This document shows positions 1-5,793 of a stretch of 7,685 nt of DNA, one piece after another. Within the stretch, counting starts at the first letter, position 1. Every line of letters begins with the position of its first letter. Origin of the DNA: an uncultured Clostridia bacterium. GTDB taxonomy: Bacteria; Bacillota; Clostridia; Oscillospirales; Acutalibacteraceae. The stretch covers positions 1 to 7,685 of the forward strand of contig CALFTO010000076.1 of NCBI GenBank assembly GCA_937916195.1. The letters run 5' to 3'. The notes beneath the pieces were generated by a model, which was not told the DNA's origin, made no database searches, and saw only the letters and a program-made list of their open reading frames with translations. A program made the position numbers and the translations under genes.

Positions 1-1008
1 AAGGCTCACGGTGGATATTATACACAAGAGGATATAAAAGAAATTGTCGCATATTGTCACGCACGAAAAATAAAGGTTATCCCCGAATATGATATCCCCG
101 GTCACAGTGTTGCTGCAATCTCGTGTTATCCGTATTTATCTTGTCTTGACCGTGATTTAGAGGTTGCAACTCATTGGGGAGTTAAGCACGATATTCTTTG
201 TGCCGGCAAAGAAACGACATATAAATTTGTTTATGATGTGCTTGATGAGTTGATTGAGCTTTTCCCTGATAAGATTATTCATATCGGCGGTGACGAGGCG
301 GTTAAAATGCGTTGGAAGAACTGCCCGCATTGTCAAAAAGTGATTAAAGAAAATGGGCTTCGTGATGAAGATGATTTGCAGATGTTCTTTATGACAAAGG
401 TTAATGAATATCTTAAAGCAAAGGGCTATTCCTCTGTAATGTGGAATTATGATAAACTTGAAAACGCCGAAAGCTTAAGCCCCGATATAATGTGGACAGT
501 CTGCGGAATGGGCGACGATAAGGATTTAGTTAAAAACGAACTAAAGCGTGGGAGAAAGCTTATAAATACAAATTGTTACCCATATTATTTTGATTTCCCG
601 TATGGCTGGAATACTCTTAAAATGGTTTGTGAGGATGACGGCGCACTGACTGAAAACGACGAAGAAACCTTGGGAATTGAAGCACAGATGTGGACAGAAT
701 ATGTGCCGAATATGAAAAGACTTGAGTTTCTTACGTTCCCTCGCTTGGGCGCAATGGCTGAAAATGCTTGGGCAGAAAAGGGATATCCCACATTTTCAAC
801 CTTTTTACACAAGGCAAATGACTATTACAAACTGCTTGACGCCTACAAGGTAAATTACGCACCGCTTAAAAAAGCGTGCCCGTCGTTTATCTATAAGCAC
901 GCATCGTCACTTTGGTTTAAACGCAGAGTGCTTCATTGGGAAGGTCTTCATAATCTGATTGACGATAAAAAGGCAGAAAAAGAAGCTAAAAAGATTAAAA
1001 TTAACTAA
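1..1008 (+). CDS. Beta-N-acetylhexosaminidase, family GH20 (5'-truncated by window edge)
   Basis: Frame 1 is open from the first base to a TAA at 1006-1008, giving 335 visible residues; the start lies outside the window. The protein is the catalytic (beta/alpha)8 barrel of a GH20 glycosidase, which removes terminal N-acetylglucosamine or N-acetylgalactosamine from glycans by substrate-assisted catalysis. Visible signatures, in order, are GGYYTQEDIKEIVAY (residues 4-18), the strand VIPEYDIPGHS (about 32-42), and HIGGDE (94-99), whose Asp98-Glu99 is the catalytic pair. The late barrel motif MWTEYV, followed by FPRLGAMAENAW, is the usual C-terminal part of the domain. After the barrel there is only a short Lys-rich tail (KKAEKEAKKIKIN), so no extra carbohydrate-binding module follows. 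A signal peptide cannot be judged because the N-terminus is missing. The stop is 51 bp before glpK on the same strand, so the two could be co-transcribed. The family is clear; the exact substrate is not. Confidence 0.93.
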   Translation, partial: KAHGGYYTQEDIKEIVAYCHARKIKVIPEYDIPGHSVAAISCYPYLSCLDRDLEVATHWGVKHDILCAGKETTYKFVYDVLDELIELFPDKIIHIGGDEAVKMRWKNCPHCQKVIKENGLRDEDDLQMFFMTKVNEYLKAKGYSSVMWNYDKLENAESLSPDIMWTVCGMGDDKDLVKNELKRGRKLINTNCYPYYFDFPYGWNTLKMVCEDDGALTENDEETLGIEAQMWTEYVPNMKRLEFLTFPRLGAMAENAWAEKGYPTFSTFLHKANDYYKLLDAYKVNYAPLKKACPSFIYKHASSLWFKRRVLHWEGLHNLIDDKKAEKEAKKIKIN

Positions 1009-1059
1009 AAATAGGGAATTAGTTAAAAATCTTCTATTTAATATAAGAGGTGTTATACT

Positions 1060-2568
1060 ATGAAAAAATACGTTCTTGCTCTTGACCAAGGCACAACAAG
1101 CTCACGCGCAATTCTTTTTGACAAAAAGGGTAATATTTGTTTCAAGGCTCAGCACGAGTTCACACAAATTTATCCACACACAGGCTGGGTTGAGCACAAT
1201 CCTATGGAAATTCTGTTTTCACAGCTTCAGTCCGTTATGGAAGTAATGGCAGAAAGCAAGGCAACTGCTGAAGACATTTCTGCAATTGGTATCACAAATC
1301 AGCGTGAGACCACAATTGTATGGGATAAGTCCACTGGCAAACCCATTTACAATGCAATTGTGTGGCAATGTCGCAGAACTGCCGATATGTGTGAAAAAAT
1401 CAAGGCAGACGCAGAGCTTACACAGTACATAAAGGACCACACAGGTCTTGTGGTTGACGCTTATTTCTCGGCAACAAAAATCAAGTGGATTCTTGAAAAT
1501 GTTGAAGGGGCAAAGGATTTGGCCGAAAAAGGTCAGCTTCTTTTCGGCACGGTTGAAACATGGCTTATCTGGAATCTCACAGGTGGTGCTGTGCATATAA
1601 CTGACTATTCAAACGCATCAAGAACAATGCTTTTTGATGTTGATAAGCTTTGCTGGGACGAATATCTTTGCGAAAAGCTCGGTATTCCTATGAATATGCT
1701 TCCTGAGGCAGTACCTTCAAGCAAAATTTACGGCACAGTTGGTAAGAGTGTTATGGGTATTGAAGATTTGGCGGGTGTGCCAATTTCGGGCGCAATAGGT
1801 GACCAGCCCGCAGCACTTTTCGGTCAGGGCTGTTTTGAGAGCGGTCAGGCAAAGAATACATACGGCACAGGCTGTTTCTTGCTTATGAACACAGGCGACA
1901 AGCGAGTAAAATCTGACAACAATCTTGTTACGGGTGTTGCTTGGGGAATTGGCGACAAGGTAACTTACGCAATTGAGGGCTCGGCATTCAATGCGGGCTC
2001 GGTTATTAAATGGCTTCGTGACGATTTACAGCTTATTCCGTCTGCCCGCCGTTGTGACGAGCTTGCAGAGAGCGTTCCAAATTCAAACGGTGTGTATTTT
2101 GTGCCTGCATTTACAGGCCTTGGCGCACCTTATTGGGATATGTACGCAAGAGGTACAATTGTTGGTCTTACCCGCGGTGCAAGTGCGGCTCACATCTGCC
2201 GTAGCGTGCTTGAGGCAATTGCATATCAGATGACAGATTTGCTTGAGGCTATGAAGCAGGATTCTGACATTGAACTTTCAGAGCTTCGCGTTGACGGTGG
2301 TGCATCTGTAAGTGACATTATGATGCAAATTCAGTCGGATATGATTAGAACAAATGTTAACCGACCCAAAATGGTTGAAACAACTGCAATCGGTGCGGCT
2401 TATCTTGCAGGCCTTGCAACAGGCTTTTGGGAAAGCACTGATGAAATTGCGAAAATCCGTCAGGTTGATAAGATTTTTGAGCCACAGATGGATATGGCTA
2501 AACGCGAAAAGAGATATCGTGGCTGGCTTCGTGCAGTTGAGCGTTCAAGAGATTGGGTAGAGCATTAA
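1060..2568 (+). CDS. glpK: Glycerol kinase GlpK
   Basis: 502 residues, the normal length for glycerol kinase, which uses ATP to make sn-glycerol 3-phosphate from glycerol in the cytoplasm. Both FGGY sugar-kinase signatures are complete. Signature 1 is at residues 135-147 (Y-F-S-A-T-K-I-K-W-I-L-E-N) and signature 2 at 365-385, starting GTIVGL and ending SVLE. The N-terminal phosphate-binding loop is LDQGTTSSRAI (8-18), the glycerol-contact region has NQRETT (80-85), and the expected catalytic base is Asp248 in GAIGDQPAALFGQ. NTYGTG (266-271) is the second nucleotide-contact motif. The ATG is preceded by AAGAGG at 1045-1050, 9 nt upstream. No glpF or glpD is in view. The segment between IYG (223-225) and VPISG (240-244) has no histidine. 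Low-GC Gram-positive GlpKs that are activated by HPr phosphorylation carry their target His there, so this enzyme may escape that control (inference from remembered alignments). Confidence 0.97.
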   Translation: MKKYVLALDQGTTSSRAILFDKKGNICFKAQHEFTQIYPHTGWVEHNPMEILFSQLQSVMEVMAESKATAEDISAIGITNQRETTIVWDKSTGKPIYNAIVWQCRRTADMCEKIKADAELTQYIKDHTGLVVDAYFSATKIKWILENVEGAKDLAEKGQLLFGTVETWLIWNLTGGAVHITDYSNASRTMLFDVDKLCWDEYLCEKLGIPMNMLPEAVPSSKIYGTVGKSVMGIEDLAGVPISGAIGDQPAALFGQGCFESGQAKNTYGTGCFLLMNTGDKRVKSDNNLVTGVAWGIGDKVTYAIEGSAFNAGSVIKWLRDDLQLIPSARRCDELAESVPNSNGVYFVPAFTGLGAPYWDMYARGTIVGLTRGASAAHICRSVLEAIAYQMTDLLEAMKQDSDIELSELRVDGGASVSDIMMQIQSDMIRTNVNRPKMVETTAIGAAYLAGLATGFWESTDEIAKIRQVDKIFEPQMDMAKREKRYRGWLRAVERSRDWVEH

Positions 2569-2571
2569 TAA

Positions 2572-2663
2572 TTAAGTTTGCCCTGTCGGGCAAGTGAAGT
2601 TGCATATAGCAGTGAAGTTACTTTGTAGTGAAGTTGCACCTTGCGGTGCAGAAGCAAACTTAA
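2572..2663. repeat. 92-bp segment bounded by a perfect 10-bp inverted repeat
   Basis: TTAAGTTTGC at 2572-2581 is the exact reverse complement of GCAAACTTAA at 2654-2663. The pair begins 3 bp after the glpK stop. The segment carries two 6-bp hairpins, TTGCCC/GGGCAA (2578-2583 with 2588-2593) and TGCACC/GGTGCA (2635-2640 with 2645-2650), and three direct AGTGAAGTT copies. It codes for nothing that I can see. It could fold into a cruciform-like RNA after glpK and act as a 3' end structure, but there is no U-tract. It could also be a very small miniature mobile element. The inverted repeat is seen directly; the mobile interpretation is inference. Confidence 0.6.
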
Positions 2664-2737
2664 CTTCACTTTTGTGTAGCAAAAACTTCACTGTGGTTTA
2701 TCACAACTTCATTTTGAATGAAATGAAAAACTTCACA
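2593..2737. repeat. AGTGAAGTT / AACTTCACT array with hairpin-forming spacers
   Basis: Three direct copies of AGTGAAGTT lie at 2593-2601, 2611-2619 and 2627-2635. Four copies of the reverse complement AACTTCACT follow at 2662-2670, 2684-2692, 2705-2713 (last-but-one base changed to T) and 2729-2737 (last base A). Repeats in the second half are 21-24 bp apart. The spacers differ in sequence, but nearly all can form a small hairpin. Examples are GC-ATATA-GC (2602-2610), ACT-TTGT-AGT (2620-2629), TTTG-TGTAG-CAAA (2671-2683), GTGG-TTTA-TCAC with one G-U pair (2693-2704) and CATTTT-GAAT-GAAATG (2710-2725). The array fills most of the glpK-malic enzyme gap. It may be one copy of a dispersed repeat family, a multi-site binding region, or a structured RNA tail of glpK; the sequence alone does not decide. 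Confidence 0.7.
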
Positions 2738-2745
2738 CAAATATA

Positions 2746-2773
2746 GGCGGGATAGTTTCATATTATTCCCGCC
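2746..2773 (+). promoter_or_regulatory. GC-rich 7-bp hairpin upstream of the malic enzyme gene
   Basis: GGCGGGA at 2746-2752 pairs perfectly with TCCCGCC at 2767-2773 across a 14-nt AT-rich loop, in otherwise AT-rich DNA. It ends 32 bp before the malic enzyme ATG. No run of T follows, so it is not a standard intrinsic terminator. An operator or leader stem in front of the malic enzyme is possible, as is a role in ending glpK transcripts. I could not find a convincing -35/-10 pair around it. Confidence 0.4.
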
Positions 2774-2805
2774 ATAAATATATTTCTAATACTGAGGCGA
2801 ATACT

Positions 2806-3978
2806 ATGGACTACGCAAAAGAAAGTTTAAAACTCCATTACGAATGGCAGGGTAAAATTGAGATTAAAACAAGGGCAAAGGCCAACAATAAAGAGGCATT
2901 GTCCCTTGCTTACACTCCCGGTGTAGCCGAGCCTTGCCTTGAAATTCAAAGGGATATTAATAAATCCTTTGAATTGACAAGACGTTGGAATACAGTTGCC
3001 GTTGTCACCGACGGAACGGCAGTTCTTGGCTTGGGTGACATTGGTGCTGAGGCAGGTATGCCCGTTATGGAGGGTAAATGTGTACTCTTCAAGGAATTCG
3101 GCGGAGTTGATGCAATCCCACTTTGCGTGCGTTCAAAAGATGTTGATGAGATAGTTAACTGTATTTCACTTCTTGCGGGTAGCTTTGGCGGGATTAATCT
3201 TGAAGATATTGCTGCTCCCCGATGCTTTGAAATCGAGAAAAAGTTAAAAGAGAAGTGTGATATCCCCGTTTTTCACGATGACCAGCACGGCACTGCCGTT
3301 GTAGTTGGTGCGGCGGTGACAAATGCACTTCGCCTTGTGAATAAAAAAATAGAGGATTGCACAGTTGTGTTCAGCGGTGCAGGTGCGGCAGGCATTGCAA
3401 TTGCAAAGCTCATTATAAAGATGGGCGCGGGCAATGTGATTATGTGCGATAAAGAGGGAATACTCTCTGTCGGCAGAGAATGGATGAATTCAGCACAGGC
3501 GAAAATGGCGGAAATCACAAATAAAAACAATCTTGAAGGCACACTTGCAGACGCAATGAAGGGTGCGGATATATTTGTCGGCGTTTCTGCGCCGAATGTT
3601 GTCACCGAAGAAATGGTGAAATCAATGGCTGAAAATGCGATTGTGTTCCCCATGGCAAATCCCGTGCCCGAAATTATGCCCGATAAGGCGAAAAATGCAG
3701 GGGCTAAGGTCGTGGGAACAGGCAGAAGTGACTATCCCAATCAGATTAACAATGTGCTTGCGTTCCCCGGTATTTTCCGCGGTGCTCTTGATTGCAGGGC
3801 AAGTGATATAAACGAAGAAATGAAAATCGCGGCGGCAAGGGCAATCGCCTCGTTGGTGGCAGATGAGGAATTAAGTGAAGATTACATTTTGCCTAAAGCC
3901 TTTGACGAGAGAGTTGGCACAACCGTTGCAAAAGCAGTGGCAGATGCGGCACGCAACAGCGGAGTAGCGAGGAAATAA
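2806..3978 (+). CDS. Malic enzyme (malate dehydrogenase, oxaloacetate-decarboxylating), short bacterial form
   Basis: 390 residues, typical of the short prokaryotic malic enzymes, which convert L-malate to pyruvate and CO2 while reducing NAD(P)+. The order of motifs fits the family. AYTPGVAEPC (35-44) carries the proposed catalytic Tyr36, and MEGKCVLFKEFGG (88-100) carries the general-base Lys91. SFGGINLEDI (126-135) supplies metal-binding Glu133/Asp134, and PVFHDDQHGTA (154-164) supplies metal-binding Asp159. The Rossmann loop is GAGAAG (191-196), and strand 2 ends in MCDKEG with Asp215. An acidic residue there often goes with NAD preference, but this is weak evidence. The ATG has TGAGG at 2793-2797, 8 nt upstream. 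The gene is separated from glpK by a repeat-rich 237-bp gap, so independent transcription is likely. Downstream it faces ogg and shares a terminator with it. No neighbouring malate transporter or regulator is visible. Confidence 0.95.
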   Translation: MDYAKESLKLHYEWQGKIEIKTRAKANNKEALSLAYTPGVAEPCLEIQRDINKSFELTRRWNTVAVVTDGTAVLGLGDIGAEAGMPVMEGKCVLFKEFGGVDAIPLCVRSKDVDEIVNCISLLAGSFGGINLEDIAAPRCFEIEKKLKEKCDIPVFHDDQHGTAVVVGAAVTNALRLVNKKIEDCTVVFSGAGAAGIAIAKLIIKMGAGNVIMCDKEGILSVGREWMNSAQAKMAEITNKNNLEGTLADAMKGADIFVGVSAPNVVTEEMVKSMAENAIVFPMANPVPEIMPDKAKNAGAKVVGTGRSDYPNQINNVLAFPGIFRGALDCRASDINEEMKIAAARAIASLVADEELSEDYILPKAFDERVGTTVAKAVADAARNSGVARK

Positions 3979-4016
3979 ATGTCATTAAAGATTTGGAAAG
4001 TCAGTCAAAAATAAGG

Positions 4017-4101
4017 CGGAACCACTTTAAAAAGTGAAGCCGACCACTCTAAAATTTATAGCCGACCATTCTAAAATTCAGAATCGACCACTCTAAAAAT
4101 T
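4017..4101. repeat. Four direct repeats with exact 22-bp period
   Basis: The core ACCAYTYTAAAA starts at 4021, 4043, 4065 and 4087, so all four copies are spaced exactly 22 bp apart, two helical turns. Copies 2-4 are nearly identical over CGACCACTCTAAAATT (4041-4056, 4063-4078, 4085-4101). Copy 1 is diverged (GGAACCACTTTAAAA) and its core overlaps a small palindrome, CACTTT-AA-AAAGTG (4023-4036). The array starts about 40 bp after the malic enzyme stop and is followed by a run of almost pure A/T (about 4105-4150). On the minus strand the unit reads TTTTAGAGTGGTCGGC, which resembles the multiple short repeats found near the ends of IS21-type insertion sequences. Iterons beside an AT-rich unwinding region would look similar. 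No transposase or replication gene is in the window, so a leftover element end is the favoured but unproven reading. Confidence 0.7.
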
Positions 4102-4174
4102 GAAACCAATAAATAATAATATAAATAATAAATATAATTAATATATAAAGAGAAAAACGTTCATAAAAACCCAA

Positions 4175-4209
4175 AACCCCACCGAGAAATCTCGATGGGG
4201 TTCCTTTTT
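4175..4209. terminator. Bidirectional intrinsic terminator between convergent malic enzyme and ogg genes
   Basis: AACCCCACCGAG (4175-4186) pairs with CTCGATGGGGTT (4191-4202) around an AAAT loop. This gives a 12-bp stem with one C-A mismatch. On the plus strand CC then five T follow (4205-4209). On the minus strand the stem is followed by TTTTGGGTTTTT (complement of about 4165-4176). It can therefore end the plus-strand malic enzyme transcript and the minus-strand ogg transcript, which stops at 4302. It is about 196 bp from the malic enzyme stop, with the 22-bp repeat array lying between. Confidence 0.88.
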
Positions 4210-4210
4210 C

Positions 4211-4301
4211 ATCTGCCCGAAGACAGAATATAACCTAATATGCGGTTGTTACAACCTACATATAATAGCATAAAACCGATATGCTGTCAAGTGCGTAGAT
4301 A
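4211..4301. other. Short palindromes in the gap after ogg
   Basis: This gap between the terminator and the ogg stop has two small inverted repeats. GGTTGT-T-ACAACC (4244-4256) is an almost continuous 13-bp palindrome, shaped more like a protein-binding site than an RNA hairpin. AGCATA/TATGCT (4267-4272 with 4280-4285) has a 7-nt loop. A TATAAT at 4261-4266 has no -35 partner at normal spacing. No open reading frame or RNA gene is recognisable; function unknown. Confidence 0.3.
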
Positions 4302-5099
4302 TTATTTGTCTTGCATTCTGCGCCAATGGAAAAGATATTGTTGAGCAATGCCCTCTGTTCCTTTGGTGCATTCGGGAAGTCCTTGCGGGTACATTTCTGC
4401 CATAATTCGCTTTACCCACACATCAACGGGAAAGGCCTCAAGCTTATGAAAGCCGTAAAGCAAGGTGCATTCGGCAACCTTTGCGCCGACCCCCTTGATT
4501 TTTTGCAATTCTTCTCTGCCGAATTCAATTGGATTTTCGTGAATTTTATTGAAATCCACCTCGCCGCTTGTAACCTTTTGTGCCGCGTCAATTATATATT
4601 TTGCGCGAAACCCTGCGCGTAAGGGGGCTAAATCCTCAACAGTAAGACCTGCTAATTTTTCGGCTGACGGAAAGCTTTTTTGCCCCTCGTCACCTTCGCC
4701 AAATGTATTGCAAAGTCTCTCAACAATGCCTTTAATTCGAGGGATATTGTTGTTTTGTGAAATAATAAACGAGCAAAGTGCCTCCCAAGGCTCTTGGCGA
4801 AGAATTCTTATTCCCGAATATTCGCTGACCGCAGTTTGCAAATATTTATCGTTATATGATGCGGTAATTTTTTCATAATCGCAATCAAAATCAAAATAGT
4901 TTCGCCAAATGTTTTCAAAATCTTCGGCGGAGCAATCAAAAATAAGTCTGTTTTCGATTTGTTGAACGGTGAGAACTTTGCCGAAAGCTACACCGTGCCA
5001 CTTTCCGTCTTTTTCTGCCCAACGGAATGCCTGACCGCAATCAAGACAAAGTCCCAAATCAAAAACGGCGGGACAAGTTATTTCGAACGTGTTTTTCAT
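4302..5099 (-). CDS. ogg: OGG1-type 8-oxoguanine DNA glycosylase/AP lyase
   Basis: 265 residues. The enzyme excises 8-oxoguanine paired with cytosine in base-excision repair. An N-terminal OGG domain is marked by CGQAFRW (21-27) and the beta strands that follow. SQNNNIPRI (114-122) matches the Asn triad that OGG1 uses at the estranged cytosine, and GFRAKY (163-168) carries the matching Arg165. The helix-hairpin-helix-GPD motif is QKIKGVGAKVAEC (199-211), with Lys207 as the Schiff-base nucleophile. PVDVWVKRIM (224-233) gives the catalytic Asp226. These residues separate it from AlkA and MutY/Nth; there is no Fe-S cysteine cluster. The start ATG (5097-5099) is supported by GAGGTGAT on the minus strand (complement of 5105-5112), 5 nt upstream and nearly a perfect anti-16S match. 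Clostridia are known to hold bacterial OGG1 relatives. The gene stands alone, facing the malic enzyme gene and diverging from the small gene at 5530. Confidence 0.95.
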   Translation of the reverse strand: MKNTFEITCPAVFDLGLCLDCGQAFRWAEKDGKWHGVAFGKVLTVQQIENRLIFDCSAEDFENIWRNYFDFDCDYEKITASYNDKYLQTAVSEYSGIRILRQEPWEALCSFIISQNNNIPRIKGIVERLCNTFGEGDEGQKSFPSAEKLAGLTVEDLAPLRAGFRAKYIIDAAQKVTSGEVDFNKIHENPIEFGREELQKIKGVGAKVAECTLLYGFHKLEAFPVDVWVKRIMAEMYPQGLPECTKGTEGIAQQYLFHWRRMQDK

Positions 5100-5529
5100 T
5101 TCAAATCACCTCGCAAAATAGCCAAAATTTTAATAAATTTCTATTAAAATATGCTAACGACAAAATGCACAAAAATTTTAGATAATTTTAAAGTAGACAA
5201 TGTTCCAAAATGTATAAATTGTAAAGACTTTATAACATTTAGTATTTGATATTATTTTAACAATCTTTTTCAAACACTGTCGAAAACTGCAAAAAATAGT
5301 TAAAATCCTATGATTTTAGCGGGAGTTATAAACATTTTCAACAGAGTTTTCAACAATTTCGTTGAAAAGTCAATTATACAATCAGTATATTTTTGTTTGT
5401 AATAATTTTTGGTAAAAATCCCATATTGACAAATTTTACTAATAAATCTGCATATAAACGGTAGTATAAAACTAACCATAAAACCCTAAAATAACAATGA
5501 ATAAATGAATTTTATGTGAGGATATTAAA
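5100..5529. other. 430-bp AT-rich intergenic region with DnaA-box-like 9-mer cluster
   Basis: This gap separates the divergent ogg and small membrane-protein genes and is far longer than two promoters need. A cluster of related 9-mers lies at 5326-5368: TTATAAACA (5326-5334), TTTTCAACA (5335-5343), TTTTCAACA (5347-5355) and, inverted, CGTTGAAAA (5360-5368). The last two form an 8-bp stem, TTTTCAAC/GTTGAAAA, with a 6-nt loop. They are one to two changes from DnaA-box forms such as TTTTCCACA and TTATCCACA, but none is a consensus box. An imperfect palindrome, AAATGTATAAA/TTTATAACATTT, spans 5208-5240. No convincing open reading frame or structural RNA was found. Confidence 0.45.
5426..5458 (+). 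promoter_or_regulatory. Possible promoter for the small membrane-protein gene
   Basis: A perfect -35 hexamer TTGACA sits at 5426-5431. Downstream, TGCATATAAA (5449-5458) offers CATATA at 19-bp spacing or TATAAA at 21-bp spacing, both wider than the ideal 17 bp. The predicted start would leave a leader of roughly 65 nt before the ATG at 5530. The -35 is strong and the -10 is weak, so this is a tentative call. Confidence 0.35.
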
Positions 5530-5793
5530 ATGGTTAAAGGTGTTAACCGTCAGGTACTTGAAATTCACGAGACGGGCTGTGAATATTTTGAAAAAGCCCT
5601 GTTTTTTGTCAAACCCGAATACAGTGCAGAAAAAGAGAGTAAATTAAAGGGAAGTGCGCTCAAAAGCATACGAAACTCTGCCGGTGTTCCCAAAACCCGC
5701 AAGCAAAAAATCAAAAGCCGAGCCTTTTTCCTTGCTGAAATGGTGGCATCGGCTGGGGTTGGTGCGGTAATAACCGCGATGATTATAAGATAA
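5530..5793 (+). CDS. Small protein of unknown function with C-terminal membrane segment
   Basis: 87 residues; I do not recognise a named family. The N-terminal part (1-40) is a soluble-looking domain with alternating hydrophobic and charged residues (RQVLEIHETGCEYFEKALFF). A basic linker follows (54-64, KTRKQKIKSR), then a hydrophobic stretch, AFFLAEMVASAGVGAVITAM (65-84), ending IIR. The positive charges just before the helix predict a tail-anchored protein with its N-terminus in the cytoplasm. Support for the gene comes from GTGAGG at 5516-5521, 8 nt before the ATG, a long upstream region with a possible promoter, and a plausible amino-acid composition. An equally long minus-strand frame overlaps it, but that one is Pro/Ser/Thr-rich and has no visible ribosome binding site. 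The stop codon overlaps the stop of the convergent peptidase gene. Confidence 0.78.
   Translation: MVKGVNRQVLEIHETGCEYFEKALFFVKPEYSAEKESKLKGSALKSIRNSAGVPKTRKQKIKSRAFFLAEMVASAGVGAVITAMIIR

Noticed and set aside
1219..1596. Long minus-strand open frame inside glpK, and similar frames inside other genes
   Set aside because: These are antisense or out-of-frame shadows of well-recognised enzymes without start signals.
2746..2773. Intrinsic terminator for glpK
   Set aside because: The stem is good, but the sequence after it (ATAAATATATTTC) has no U-tract and the loop is long.
4017..4101. CRISPR-like array because of regular 22-bp repeats
   Set aside because: The whole period is 22 bp and is nearly all repeat; there are no unique 30-bp spacers and no cas gene.
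4261..4266. TATAAT as a promoter -10
   Set aside because: There is no -35 hexamer at 15-19 bp upstream, and the nearest plus-strand gene is over 1.2 kb away.
5764..5777. Hairpin GCGGT-AATA-ACCGC as terminator for the convergent pair
   Set aside because: It has a stem of only 5 bp inside coding sequence and no T-run directly after it on either strand.
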